Assembly: GCA_023412195.1 (NCBI GenBank)
Contig: JAEYNZ010000067.1
Coordinates: forward strand, 1-25,449
Reading direction: 5' to 3'
DNA from: Bacteroidota bacterium
GTDB lineage: Bacteria; Bacteroidota; Bacteroidia; Bacteroidales; Prolixibacteraceae
DNA: 25,449 bases
Shown here: piece by piece, positions 15,586-24,272 of the stretch
How the letters are laid out: the number at the start of each line of letters is the position of its first letter
How positions within the stretch are numbered: the first letter of the stretch is position 1
The notes under the pieces: generated by a model
What the model was told of the DNA's origin: nothing
Database searches by the model: none
The model's input: only the letters and a program-made list of their open reading frames with translations
Position numbers and translations under genes: made by a program

Positions 15586-16179
15586 TCAGGAGCAGACTGC
15601 CAGTTGAAATACACCCGTAGCAAAAAAATGATGATCTTTTATTTTTATCTGATTGCTTTTAAAAATTTCAGGCAATCCTCCTGTTCCAATATAATATCTG
15701 TAATTTCTATAATGTTCTTTACCGGCAAAATATTCTGCAATTATCGTCCCATACCCTGGAACACTAGTGGGAACAGGTACAGCATAATCCACAAAAATTA
15801 ATGTTGCGGAAACTCGCTTCATTTCCTTTAATATTATCTGATAGTACTTTGGCGAAAACTGGTGCAAGGCAAGTGACATAATTGAAACATCAAAATTATT
15901 ATCCGGAAACGCCAATCCATGGGTAACATCACATAGTTGGAAATTAACATTAGTAACCCCTTTCCTTAATTTCGAACTTTCTGCTTTTTTAATCATGGAT
16001 CCGGAATAATCTACTCCTGTTACAGATTTTGATTTTGGAGCAAGTTCAAAAATCTGGGCTCCGGTACCACAAGCTACATCAAGGATTTTTTTTCCTGACG
16101 GAACTTGTGTTGTAACTTTCCGACGCAAATTTACCAGGAAGGGGTCAACTATTTTACTGTACAGGAAGCCTGATTCCAT
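15586..16179 (-). CDS. Class I SAM-dependent methyltransferase, UbiE/PmtA-like
   Basis: A 197-residue soluble methyltransferase. Motif I is KKILDVACGTGAQIFELA (30-47), the acidic end of strand two is VTGVDYSG, and the DNNFDVSIMSLALHQFSP segment is a typical motif IV region. The C-terminal part reads AGKEHYRNYRYYIGTGGLPEIF, which I recognise from a group of small methyltransferases related to UbiE and phosphatidylethanolamine N-methyltransferases. The substrate is unknown. Its position directly upstream of a PlsC-type acyltransferase on the same strand suggests a lipid headgroup or a membrane quinone, but that is inference. The 95-bp gap to the divergent ChaN-like gene should hold its promoter; no exact -7 box is seen. 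Confidence 0.82.
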   Translation of the reverse strand: MESGFLYSKIVDPFLVNLRRKVTTQVPSGKKILDVACGTGAQIFELAPKSKSVTGVDYSGSMIKKAESSKLRKGVTNVNFQLCDVTHGLAFPDNNFDVSIMSLALHQFSPKYYQIILKEMKRVSATLIFVDYAVPVPTSVPGYGTIIAEYFAGKEHYRNYRYYIGTGGLPEIFKSNQIKIKDHHFFATGVFQLAVCS

Positions 16180-16274
16180 ATATTTTGTTTAATATTGATA
16201 TAAAATAAAGCGATTTTCAGGAATTATAACAACTTCACCCGTTTTTTTTTGTTCCCTTTCAAAATTCATTCATT

Positions 16275-17141
16275 ATGAAAAATCTGACATTCCTGCTATT
16301 GATCATTCTATTAGCAGGCACAGCATTTAAGACAGGAAAACCGGCATATACGCTTTTTGATGAAGACAACAAAAAAGCAAAATACAACCAGTTAATAAAA
16401 AAGGCTCAAAGTGCAGATATTATTCTCTTTGGGGAGTTGCACAACAATCCTGTTTCACATTGGCTGCAACTGGTTCTGACAAAGGATTTATATGCAGCCA
16501 AAGGAAAAGATCTTGTACTTGGTGCAGAAATGTTTGAAAGAGACAATCAGATCATACTCGACGAATATTTGCAAGGGGTGATTTCACAAAGCAGATTTGA
16601 AGCAGAAGCAAGATTGTGGACCAATTATAAAACTGATTACAAACCTGTTGTTGAATTCGCCAAAGAAAACAAATTAAAGGTTATAGCCACGAACATTCCC
16701 AGAAGGTATGCCTCGATTGTAAATTCAAAAGGTTTCGAAGGACTTAATGAACTTTCAGAGGAAGCATTACAATTTCTCCCGCCTCTGCCAGTTTTATATA
16801 ATCCTGAATTAAATGCATATAAAAACATGATGACAATGGGTGGGATGGAACACCATACCAACGAAAACTTTCCTAAAGCCCAGGCAATTAAGGATACCAC
16901 CATGGCACATTTTATCTTAAAAAACTGGGTTAAAGGAAAAACGTTCATCCATTTTCATGGGGCCTACCATTCAGATCATTTTGAAAGTATATACTGGTAT
17001 CTGAAACAACAAGACCCATCGTTACAAATTGTAACAATTACTACGGTTTCACAGGATGATATTTCTAAGGTAGATGAAGAAAATAAAGGAAAAGCAAATT
17101 TTATTATCTGTGTAGATAAAGATATGACAACTACTCATTGA
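16275..17141 (+). CDS. ChaN-family (haem-binding uptake, Tiki-like fold) protein
   Basis: A 288-residue exported protein with a signal peptide of about 18 residues (MKNLTFLLLIILLAGTAF). There is no lipobox cysteine, unlike many ChaN proteins. The family signature LFGELHNNPVSHWLQ (51-65) carries Glu54, His56 and His62. It is followed by LGAEMFERDNQ, the IPRRYASIV segment and a C-terminal FIHFHGAYHSDHFESI histidine-rich strand. ChaN of Campylobacter binds haem and is proposed to take part in iron uptake. The fold is shared with EreA/TIKI-type hydrolases, so an enzymatic role is possible. No TonB receptor or haem transporter is next to it. The gene is convergent with nadD, with only 14 bp between the stops and no evident terminator. 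Confidence 0.82.
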   Translation: MKNLTFLLLIILLAGTAFKTGKPAYTLFDEDNKKAKYNQLIKKAQSADIILFGELHNNPVSHWLQLVLTKDLYAAKGKDLVLGAEMFERDNQIILDEYLQGVISQSRFEAEARLWTNYKTDYKPVVEFAKENKLKVIATNIPRRYASIVNSKGFEGLNELSEEALQFLPPLPVLYNPELNAYKNMMTMGGMEHHTNENFPKAQAIKDTTMAHFILKNWVKGKTFIHFHGAYHSDHFESIYWYLKQQDPSLQIVTITTVSQDDISKVDEENKGKANFIICVDKDMTTTH

Positions 17142-17155
17142 TTAACACATAGTGT

Positions 17156-17764
17156 TCAGAGATAAAATCCTTTTTTCATAATATATTCCCAAACCTGCGG
17201 AGGAAGGAAATATCGGACGTCTTTCCCCTCCCTGATTGCTTTTCTGATAAAAGAAGAGGAGATTTCCATCTGGGGAGCTCCCTCTGCAATCGTAATATTT
17301 TGATGTCCAATAAATTTTGCTGTATATGAACCCGGCCTTGGATAAACAATCAATCCATGATTCTCTACGATTTCTTCATAATTTTTCCATTTATGAAAGT
17401 TCTGTAAATTATCAGAGCCCAACAGGATTTTAAATGATCTGGCAGGATATCTTTCTTTCAGCCATGTCAATGTATCAATTGTATAACTCGGTTTAGGCAA
17501 ATGAAACTCAATATCTGAAACTACAAACCGATGATCATCACCAACTGCCAGTTTAACCAGATCAAACCGGTCGAAACTGTTTAACAGATGCTCCTGTTGC
17601 TTATGTGGGTTATGGGGCGTTACTACAAACCAAAATTCATCCAGTCCTGCAAATTCAACCATATAATTGGCAATGGCCATGTGCCCGATATGAACCGGAT
17701 TAAACGAGCCAAAGAACAAACCTGCTGATCTGACTGATTGATTCCTCTGTGTTACCTGTTTCAT
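17156..17764 (-). CDS. nadD: Nicotinate-nucleotide adenylyltransferase
   Basis: NadD joins nicotinate mononucleotide and ATP to form deamido-NAD in NAD synthesis. The 202-residue length fits. The nucleotidyltransferase signature GSFNPVHIGHMAIANYM (19-35) has the T/HxGH catalytic pair His25 and His28. LLGSDNLQNFHKWKNYEEI is the family NaMN-binding region, and ISSSFIRKAIREGKDVRYFLPPQVWEYI is the conserved C-terminal ISSTxIR block. It is the last gene of a four-gene operon, 30 bp after gmk. Most family members start a few residues before the GLFFGSF strand, so the 13 residues before it (MKQVTQRNQSVRS) may be partly non-conserved. Confidence 0.96.
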   Translation of the reverse strand: MKQVTQRNQSVRSAGLFFGSFNPVHIGHMAIANYMVEFAGLDEFWFVVTPHNPHKQQEHLLNSFDRFDLVKLAVGDDHRFVVSDIEFHLPKPSYTIDTLTWLKERYPARSFKILLGSDNLQNFHKWKNYEEIVENHGLIVYPRPGSYTAKFIGHQNITIAEGAPQMEISSSFIRKAIREGKDVRYFLPPQVWEYIMKKGFYL

Positions 17765-17794
17765 GGCTTATAGCCTGTTTTATCATCCGGGGAA

Positions 17795-18373
17795 TTACTT
17801 TCCGCTGATGAATTTTAAAACCACCCTTTCAGCTTCAGTTAATGCAACCGGCAAATCATCGTTTATAATGACCACATCAAACTGTTCTGCATAGTTCAGT
17901 TCGGCAATTGCCTTTTCAACCCTCATTCTGATTGATTGCTCATTGTCTGTTGCCCGGCTGACTAAACGGTTCTTAAGTTCATCGGCTGAAGGTGGCATTA
18001 CAAAGACTGCCAAAGCATCATTCGCGTAATGCTTTTTAATGTTCATCCCTCCCACTACATCCACATCGAAGATGACATTCTTATGACTTTTACGGATCCT
18101 TTCCACTTCACTTTTTAAGGTGCCGTAAAATATATCCGGGTAAACCTCCTCCCACTCGAGGAACTCATCGTATTTTATTTTTTCCTTAAACTGATCTGTT
18201 GTCAGAAAATAATAATCTTTACCATCCACTTCACCTGTCCTGGGTTTTCTGCTAGTGGCAGATACTGAAAACTCAAGATCCAGATCCTGTTGCAGCAGGT
18301 ACTTAACAATTGTGGTTTTACCGGCACCTGAAGGTGCAGAAAATATAACCAGCTTTCCTTTCATTTCTGGCAT
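17795..18373 (-). CDS. gmk: Guanylate kinase
   Basis: Gmk phosphorylates GMP to GDP with ATP, an essential step in guanine nucleotide supply. It has 192 residues. The P-loop is SAPSGAGKTT (12-21), the GMP-binding region has SATSRKPRTGEVDGKDYYF, and VIFDVDVVGGMNIKK followed by FVMPPSADELKNRL are family blocks. The lid is RLVSRATDNEQSIRMRV. The start at 18373 (MPEMKGKLVIF) overlaps nothing and follows yicC after 9 bp; Met4 at 18364 is an alternative start. The yicC-gmk adjacency is conserved in many bacteria. Confidence 0.97.
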   Translation of the reverse strand: MPEMKGKLVIFSAPSGAGKTTIVKYLLQQDLDLEFSVSATSRKPRTGEVDGKDYYFLTTDQFKEKIKYDEFLEWEEVYPDIFYGTLKSEVERIRKSHKNVIFDVDVVGGMNIKKHYANDALAVFVMPPSADELKNRLVSRATDNEQSIRMRVEKAIAELNYAEQFDVVIINDDLPVALTEAERVVLKFISGK

Positions 18374-18382
18374 TCACATTAA

Positions 18383-19258
18383 CTATATCACATTCAGTAA
18401 CTGCTCCTTGATGCGCTCAAGGTAATCCTTCATTTGCACGACCAGCCGCTGGATATTACTTTCATATGCTTTGGAACCAAGTGTATTAATTTCACGGCCC
18501 ATCTCCTGCGCTATAAAAGCAAGCTTTTTACCATTATTCTCTTCACCTGTTATGGTCTCAAGAAAAAATTCGCAATGGTTTTCAAGCCTGACTTTTTCCT
18601 CATTCATGTCCATCTTGTCAAGATAATACACCAGTTCCTGCTCAAATCGGTTTTCGTCGGCACCACCTGCCAGATTTAGCTTGCCAAGACTTTCAGTCAA
18701 CCTGTTTTTGATAATTTCCATCCTCTGATTTTCATAAGGAGTAACCTGATGAAGCAATTCTCTTATTTTGACAGTATTGGAAACAATATCTGCTTCAAGA
18801 GCATTTCCTTCGCTGATCCGGAAAGCTTCAATTTCTTCTATCGCTTTTTGCAAATGTCCGAAAATTACAAGCCATTCCTGTTCATCAAATGTTTCATATT
18901 CGGTTTTAACCACATCTGGCAGTCTAAGTAATGACAGAAGCATTCCCTGGTCACTTTCAAGTCCCAGCGACCCAGCTATTCTCTTAAGATGTTCATAATA
19001 ACTGACTAAGATTGACTCATTGATTTTGCTATTGGATTCAGAACCATGATTTTCAACGTAGATGCTTAAATCAACTTTCCCTCGCACCAGCTTTTCAGCC
19101 AGTTCTCTTCTGATTTCTATTTCTTTCTCCCGGTAAATCGAAGGTATTCTGACACTGATATCTATTTGCTTACTATTCAGGGATTTTAACTCAAGTGTAA
19201 TTTTTTTGTTGTTGACTTCAAATTCTGCCTTGCCGAAGCCTGTCATTGATTTAATCAT
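18383..19258 (-). CDS. yicC: YicC-family endoribonuclease
   Basis: A 291-residue protein that matches the YicC family from start to end: MIKSMTGFGKAEFEVNNKKITLELKSLNSKQIDISVRIP at the N-terminus, and LVYYLDKMDMNEEKVRLENHCEFF followed by KKLAFIAQEMGREINTLGSKAYESNIQRLVVQMKDYLERIKEQLLNV at the C-terminus (DUF1732). YicC proteins were shown in E. coli to be endoribonucleases that act on small RNAs such as RyhB. The target here is unknown. The gene lies 33 bp after mnmA and 9 bp before gmk on the same strand, a common genomic neighbourhood. Confidence 0.95.
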   Translation of the reverse strand: MIKSMTGFGKAEFEVNNKKITLELKSLNSKQIDISVRIPSIYREKEIEIRRELAEKLVRGKVDLSIYVENHGSESNSKINESILVSYYEHLKRIAGSLGLESDQGMLLSLLRLPDVVKTEYETFDEQEWLVIFGHLQKAIEEIEAFRISEGNALEADIVSNTVKIRELLHQVTPYENQRMEIIKNRLTESLGKLNLAGGADENRFEQELVYYLDKMDMNEEKVRLENHCEFFLETITGEENNGKKLAFIAQEMGREINTLGSKAYESNIQRLVVQMKDYLERIKEQLLNVI

Positions 19259-19291
19259 GTATCTCGAAATTTTTATACGAAGTTACGAACT

Positions 19292-20476
19292 TTAACCGAT
19301 AACTCCCGAACCAATCAGTTCATCATGGTGATACCATGCTGCAAACTGACCAGGTGTAATGCCACGCTGCTCATTTTCAAACAATACATAAGCCCCATGA
19401 TCTGTATAGTGCATGGTTCCTTTTTCAAGTGGCTGCCTGTATCTGATTCTGAATTCAAATTCTTGTTTTTCATCCACCTTCAACTTAAGATCAGTCCGGA
19501 TCCAATGAATATCGTCTGCTGCAATAAACAATCCTTTTCTGAACAACCCCGGATGATTCTGACCCTCCCCTACGTAAACTATATTTCTGTTTACATCAGT
19601 ACCCAAAACAAAAAGGGGGTCTTGATGTCCTCCAATATGAAGGCCTTTCCGCTGGCCTATGGTGTAAAAATGTGCTCCCTGATGTTTTCCTATAACCTTA
19701 CCATTCCATGGCTTGTAAGGGTAGGCAAAACACGTTTTGCCAAAATTTTCCTCCTCTGTACCGGCCATCTTCTTTTTATCCGCAAAAGATACAGAAATTT
19801 CAATCACATTTCCTTGTTTGGGTTCCAGTTGTTGTTGCAGAAAAGTTGGCAGATCAACTTTACCAACAAAACAAATACCCTGGGAGTCTTTTCTTCCTGC
19901 AGTGGGTAAATTCTGTTCACGGGCAATCTCACGTACCTGGGGTTTAGTTAAATTACCAATTGGAAATACGGCCTTCGACAACTGCTCCTGGTTTAACTGG
20001 CACAGAAAATAACTCTGATCTTTATTCTTATCTGCCCCTGCCAGCAAGCGATAGATCATTTTTCCATTCTTCATCAGTTTATCTTTTCTGCAATAATGCC
20101 CGGTAGCTACATAATCGGCTCCGTACTTCATGGCTTCATCAAGAAAAATATCAAATTTTATTTCACGGTTGCAAAGCACATCCGGATTGGGTGTACGTCC
20201 TGCTTTATACTCAGCAAACATATAATCCACCACACGCTTTTTGTAATCAACACTCAGGTCGACAATATGAAAAGGAATATCCAGTTTTTGAGCAACCATC
20301 TTTGCTATAAGGGCATCCTCTTCCCAGCTACAGGCACTTGTTAAAGCTCCTATCCGTTCATGCCAGTTTACCATGAACAATGCCACAAGATCGTGCCCCT
20401 CCTGCTTGAGAAGAAAAGCTGCAACACTTGAGTCAACTCCTCCTGAAAGACCAATAACTATCCTTTTTTTTTGCAT
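19292..20476 (-). CDS. mnmA: tRNA-specific 2-thiouridylase MnmA
   Basis: MnmA installs the 2-thio group on wobble uridine-34 of tRNA for Lys, Glu and Gln, using a persulfide donor and ATP. The 394-residue protein has the PP-loop SGGVDSS (11-17) and both catalytic cysteines: Cys102 in NPDVLCNREIKF and Cys202 in GICFVGK. The ATGHYCR, DQSYFLCQL and YTIGQRKGLHIGG blocks are also clear. It is slightly longer than the E. coli enzyme (368). It is the first gene of the mnmA-yicC-gmk-nadD operon. The upstream intergenic region holds an exact -7 box with a leader of about 65 bases. Confidence 0.97.
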   Translation of the reverse strand: MQKKRIVIGLSGGVDSSVAAFLLKQEGHDLVALFMVNWHERIGALTSACSWEEDALIAKMVAQKLDIPFHIVDLSVDYKKRVVDYMFAEYKAGRTPNPDVLCNREIKFDIFLDEAMKYGADYVATGHYCRKDKLMKNGKMIYRLLAGADKNKDQSYFLCQLNQEQLSKAVFPIGNLTKPQVREIAREQNLPTAGRKDSQGICFVGKVDLPTFLQQQLEPKQGNVIEISVSFADKKKMAGTEEENFGKTCFAYPYKPWNGKVIGKHQGAHFYTIGQRKGLHIGGHQDPLFVLGTDVNRNIVYVGEGQNHPGLFRKGLFIAADDIHWIRTDLKLKVDEKQEFEFRIRYRQPLEKGTMHYTDHGAYVLFENEQRGITPGQFAAWYHHDELIGSGVIG

Positions 20477-20549
20477 TAATTCATCTATGGTGAGAAACCC
20501 TTATTTGGCATCCTGCAAATAAACAGCCATGATGGGTTCATGTATGCTG

Positions 20550-20557
20550 CAAAAGTA
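20550..20557 (-). promoter_or_regulatory. Putative -7 promoter box for the mnmA operon
   Basis: On the minus strand this reads TACTTTTG, an exact match to TAnnTTTG, 73 bases before the mnmA start codon. An A/T-rich stretch, without an exact TTTG, occupies the -33 position. Transcription would begin near 20543. Confidence 0.55.
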
Positions 20558-20591
20558 GAAAGTTAATTCTAAAATGAAAAATGATAATCAT

Positions 20592-20721
20592 TTAAGGCAG
20601 GCCTCCAATCATATAAAACAAACACCTTTTGAGTGCCTTAATATTCCACTTTTATCACTAATATCTCAACTTTTTCAATATTTTTAGCCTTTGGAAAGAA
20701 AACACCAACTGAGTGATAAAA
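20592..20721. repeat. Two inverted repeats upstream of the GH3 fusion gene
   Basis: TTAAGGCA (20592-20599) is mirrored by TGCCTTAA (20634-20641), and TTTTATCACT (20650-20659) by AGTGATAAAA (20712-20721). The last arm ends four bases before the GH3 start codon, so in an mRNA covering both arms it could hide the ribosome site. The first pair could be an operator. Both are short and in A/T-rich DNA, so chance remains possible. Confidence 0.35.
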
Positions 20722-20725
20722 TAAC

Positions 20726-23689
20726 ATGAACCGCAAGTATTTTTTGTTTTTTATATCTGTATTTTTTACATTATCAACCGGATTTATATATAAGGAAGAC
20801 CCGGCAGACGGAGATCCGCCATTTCTTATACTTTCTGAAGATCACTGGGTAAGGGAAAAACTGGATTCGATGACACTTGATGAAAAAATTGCCCAACTGA
20901 TGATGATAACAGTATACCCCAGGCAAACGGATGCAGATAAAGAGAAGACAATAAAGTTAATCAGGAATTTGAAACCAGGTGGCATTTTGGTTATGCAGGG
21001 AAGTCCGGTTAAAACTGCCACATGGATAAACCAGTTTCAGGAGAATTCCACTATTCCCCTTCTGGTGGCAATAGATGGTGAATGGGGCCTTTCAATGCGG
21101 ATTGACAGCACAATACAATATCCATATGCGCAGGCTTTAGGTGCAGTACAGGATTCAAACTTCCTCCTTCAGATGGGCCATGACCTTGCACAACAAATGA
21201 AACTCACCGGTATCCATATGAATTTTGCTCCTGTGGCTGATGTGAGTACCAATCCGCAGAACCCTGTGATTAACTTTCGTTCCTTTGGGGAAGATAAATT
21301 GAATGTTTCCCAAAAAGCCTGGCAAATTGCAATGGGTATGCAAAATGAATGGGTCATTCCGGTAGCCAAGCATTTTCCGGGACATGGAGATACTGAGACC
21401 GATTCACATATGGAACTGCCCCTGATAAAGCATACTAAAGAACGGATTGATACTGTGGAATCCTTTCCCTTCAGGTACCTGGCTCAAAAAGGAATCAATG
21501 GGATTATGACTGCTCATCTAAATGTCCCTGCACTTGACAATTCAGATACACCTTCTTCCCTGTCAAAAAAAATAGTGACAGACTACCTGCGTAATGAAAT
21601 TGGTTATAGTGGATTAGTTATAACAGATGCAATGAATATGCAGGGAGTGCAGACCCAAAAAGGCAATGCCATCGTGGAAGCTTTAAAAGCAGGGAATGAT
21701 ATGCTGGAATTCGTACCCGATCTTACAAAAGCAGTTGCCGCGGTAAAACAGGCTGTAGCTTCAGGTGAAATCACCATAGGCGAAATAGACGAAAAATGCA
21801 CCAGAGTGCTGGCACTGAAACGCTGGGCAGGCTTGCATCTGTATCAGCCTGCCACAACAGCTAATCTGACAGCAAGACTGAATTCACCCTATTTCGAAAT
21901 AACTGTCCGAAAACTTATAAAAGGTTCTCTCACTGTTTTGTCAAACAAAAATGCATTACCTGTGCAGGAATTTTCCAAATTGAAAATTGCATCGGTGATG
22001 ATAGGTGCTGAGGATGTTACCGCATTCCAGAAAATGCTTGGAAGGTATGCACCTGTTGATCATTTTTCGCTTAAAAAAAATGCAGGTGAGCGTGAGGTGG
22101 CTGCCCTGCGTAACAAACTTTCCAATTATAACCTGGTAATCGCCGGAATTCAGGGAATCAACCTATACCCTTCAGGGATGTACGGGACAACATCGGTCCA
22201 AAGAAATGCACTGGCAGATTTTATCCGTGACACAAGGGTGATAAGTGTCTTTTTTGGCAATGCCTATGCATTAAAGCACTTTGAAAACATTCATCAGTCG
22301 GCAGGGCTTGTACTGGCCTACCAGAATAACCGGCTGACGCAGGAACTGGCTGCCCAGCTTGTATTTGGTGCTTTTGATGCATCAGGAAAACTTTCCGTAA
22401 CAATAGATCATCGCTTTAAGTTAATGGATGGAATGGAATTAAAAGGAAATCAGACATTCTCCTACTCCATCCCAGAGGAAGCGGGGATCCGTTCCGAACT
22501 GTTGTTGCAGAAAATTGATTCGATCGCAGAACTGGGGTTAAGACATAAAGCATATCCCGGAGCCCAGGTCCTGATTGCACGGCACGGGAATGTAGTATTT
22601 CACAAATGCTATGGTTATCATACTTATTTTCAGGAACGGGAAGTAACACCTGATGATATTTATGACTGGGCATCGGTTACAAAGGTAACCGGACCTTTGC
22701 CTTCTATTATGAAATTAACAGATGAAAAGAAAATAAACCTTGATGCCCCTTTCAGTACATACTGGCCTGCTTTCAAAGGCACGGAAAAAGGAACGATTCA
22801 CGTCCGCGACTATCTGACACACCAGGCTAAACTTCCTGCCTTTATTCCTTTTTGGCGCATGTGCCTTGAAAAGGACGGAAGCCTCCGACGGGATATATTT
22901 TCAACACAGCCCTCCGAAGAATTCAACGTTAGGGTATCAAATCAGCTATATATAAACAACAACTATCGCCAGGTGATATACGACACCATCAAAAATGCCA
23001 AATTATTACCTGCTAAAAAATACGTTTATTCAGACCTGGGATTTCATCTTTACCCTGAAATGATCACTTTGCTAACCGGAATACCATACGAAAAATACAT
23101 AGCTGATAATTTCTTCACTCCACTTGGAGCCGCCACGGTTACATACAATCCTTACCTTCATTTTCCGCTTGATAGGATCATTCCAACAGAAACAGATGAT
23201 TTTTTCAGAAAGGAGAAACTCCATGGATTTGTTCACGATGAAGGAGCTGCCATGTTGGGCGGGGTATCAGGGAATGCAGGCTTGTTTGGCACTACTAATG
23301 ATCTGGCAAAAATCATTCAAATGTACCTTCAGAAGGGATATTTTGCAGGAAAAAGGTACTTCTCCGAAAAAACAATGAATGAATTTACTAAAGTCCAGTT
23401 TCCTCAGAACAATAACCGGAGGGCGTTAGGATTTGACAAGCCATATATCGACAACCATAAAAATTCATTAAAGGAAGCTTACCCTGCGGTCAGTGCCAGC
23501 AAAAACAGCTTTGGACATACCGGGTATACAGGGATAATGGTTTGGGCAGATCCTGACAGTGGCATTCTTTTTATATTCATGTCAAACAGGGTACATCCTA
23601 CAAGAAATAATTCAGCACTTTTTGATTTAAATATCCGGCCGGCTATGCATCAGGCTATATATGACAGCCTGGTTAAGCCAGCAGTATAG
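20726..23689 (+). CDS. GH3 beta-N-acetylhexosaminidase-like / beta-lactamase-like fusion protein
   Basis: A 987-residue exported protein with a signal peptide or anchor at 1-21. The N-terminal half (about 40-370) is a GH3 NagZ-type barrel: KHFPGHGDTETDSH (215-228) carries the NagZ Asp226-Ser-His228 catalytic dyad, and VITDAMNM contains the likely nucleophile Asp301. NagZ enzymes remove GlcNAc from muropeptides. Residues about 390-560 form the second GH3 domain. The C-terminal part (about 590-985) is a serine beta-lactamase/esterase fold with Ser650-x-x-Lys653 (ASVTK), Tyr768-Ser-Asp770 (YSD replaces YxN) and His931-Thr-Gly933. This domain order recurs in Bacteroidota and suggests a combined cell-wall hydrolase that cuts a sugar bond and an amide or ester. 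The variant YSD may alter or remove activity of the second domain. It is divergent from mnmA. Confidence 0.93.
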   Translation: MNRKYFLFFISVFFTLSTGFIYKEDPADGDPPFLILSEDHWVREKLDSMTLDEKIAQLMMITVYPRQTDADKEKTIKLIRNLKPGGILVMQGSPVKTATWINQFQENSTIPLLVAIDGEWGLSMRIDSTIQYPYAQALGAVQDSNFLLQMGHDLAQQMKLTGIHMNFAPVADVSTNPQNPVINFRSFGEDKLNVSQKAWQIAMGMQNEWVIPVAKHFPGHGDTETDSHMELPLIKHTKERIDTVESFPFRYLAQKGINGIMTAHLNVPALDNSDTPSSLSKKIVTDYLRNEIGYSGLVITDAMNMQGVQTQKGNAIVEALKAGNDMLEFVPDLTKAVAAVKQAVASGEITIGEIDEKCTRVLALKRWAGLHLYQPATTANLTARLNSPYFEITVRKLIKGSLTVLSNKNALPVQEFSKLKIASVMIGAEDVTAFQKMLGRYAPVDHFSLKKNAGEREVAALRNKLSNYNLVIAGIQGINLYPSGMYGTTSVQRNALADFIRDTRVISVFFGNAYALKHFENIHQSAGLVLAYQNNRLTQELAAQLVFGAFDASGKLSVTIDHRFKLMDGMELKGNQTFSYSIPEEAGIRSELLLQKIDSIAELGLRHKAYPGAQVLIARHGNVVFHKCYGYHTYFQEREVTPDDIYDWASVTKVTGPLPSIMKLTDEKKINLDAPFSTYWPAFKGTEKGTIHVRDYLTHQAKLPAFIPFWRMCLEKDGSLRRDIFSTQPSEEFNVRVSNQLYINNNYRQVIYDTIKNAKLLPAKKYVYSDLGFHLYPEMITLLTGIPYEKYIADNFFTPLGAATVTYNPYLHFPLDRIIPTETDDFFRKEKLHGFVHDEGAAMLGGVSGNAGLFGTTNDLAKIIQMYLQKGYFAGKRYFSEKTMNEFTKVQFPQNNNRRALGFDKPYIDNHKNSLKEAYPAVSASKNSFGHTGYTGIMVWADPDSGILFIFMSNRVHPTRNNSALFDLNIRPAMHQAIYDSLVKPAV

Positions 23690-23945
23690 AAAAGGGGTTA
23701 AAAAAAGTTAATTATAAACCATTCAGGCTATTTATCATGTAAAGTAATTATATTATCAATCAACAGTATATGAAGGTTTTGAATGAAGATTAATTATATA
23801 AAATGATGTTAAATAATGGATATTTTACAACGAAACGGAAAACCTGTTTGTTTTAGCTTTTTAAATATCATTTAATATTATAAATTTACATATTCAGTCG
23901 TTCTTTTCAATAAAAAATTTCAGCAACATAAAAAAATTCAACATT
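23690..23945. other. 256-bp A/T-rich intergenic region
   Basis: The gap between the GH3 fusion and the small HTH gene is very A/T-rich. It holds no open frame of note, no exact -7 box on the plus strand (nearest TAAATTTA at 23881-23888, 58 bases before the gene) and no clear terminator after the GH3 stop. It probably carries the promoter of the small gene. Confidence 0.4.
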
Positions 23946-24200
23946 ATGGAAGGTAAAATCACATTCAATGAGTTGAGGAAAATAAAAGACAGCTTACCTG
24001 ACGGTTCTATAAAAAAATTGGCGCAGGAGTTCGAGGTAACAGAAGAAACCGTCAGGAATTATTTTGGAGGCGCCAATTATACAAGTGGAGCTGTAGTAGG
24101 CATACACATGGAACCAGGCCCAAATGGCGGGATTGTTCTCTTAGATGATACTTCTATCCTCGACAGGGCCAGAGAAATTCTTCATCATGAAGCAGTTTAA
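23946..24200 (+). CDS. Small helix-turn-helix protein (Bacteroidota-specific type)
   Basis: An 84-residue protein starting MEGKITFNELRKIKDSLPDGSIKKLAQEF. Residues about 20-42 (IKKLAQEFEVTEETVRNYFGG) form a helix-turn-helix like that of small DNA-binding proteins. The rest (ANYTSGAVVGIHMEPGPNGGIVLLDDTSILDRAREIL) is a short glycine-rich beta segment and a C-terminal helix. I recognise near-identical openings in other Bacteroidota genomes, where it is annotated as hypothetical or DNA-binding. Its targets are unknown. It has a strong terminator right after it and lies alone, suggesting an independently transcribed, abundant small regulator or nucleoid protein; that last step is inference. Confidence 0.8.
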   Translation: MEGKITFNELRKIKDSLPDGSIKKLAQEFEVTEETVRNYFGGANYTSGAVVGIHMEPGPNGGIVLLDDTSILDRAREILHHEAV

Positions 24201-24218
24201 GAAAAAAAATTATTTTAC

Positions 24219-24252
24219 AAACTGCCCTTAAAGAAAAAGGGCAGTTTTTTTT
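24219..24252 (+). terminator. Intrinsic terminator after the small HTH gene
   Basis: AAACTGCCCTT (24219-24229) pairs perfectly with AAGGGCAGTTT (24237-24247) around a 7-base loop. The stem is 11 bp and runs into a tract of eight T (24245-24252). It begins 19 bases after the stop codon. Confidence 0.93.
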
Positions 24253-24272
24253 AACCAAAAATCAAATTGAAT

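Noticed and set aside
19325..19909. 194-residue plus-strand open frame inside mnmA
   Set aside because: Antisense shadow of a clear MnmA coding region with conserved catalytic cysteines; no family features of its own.
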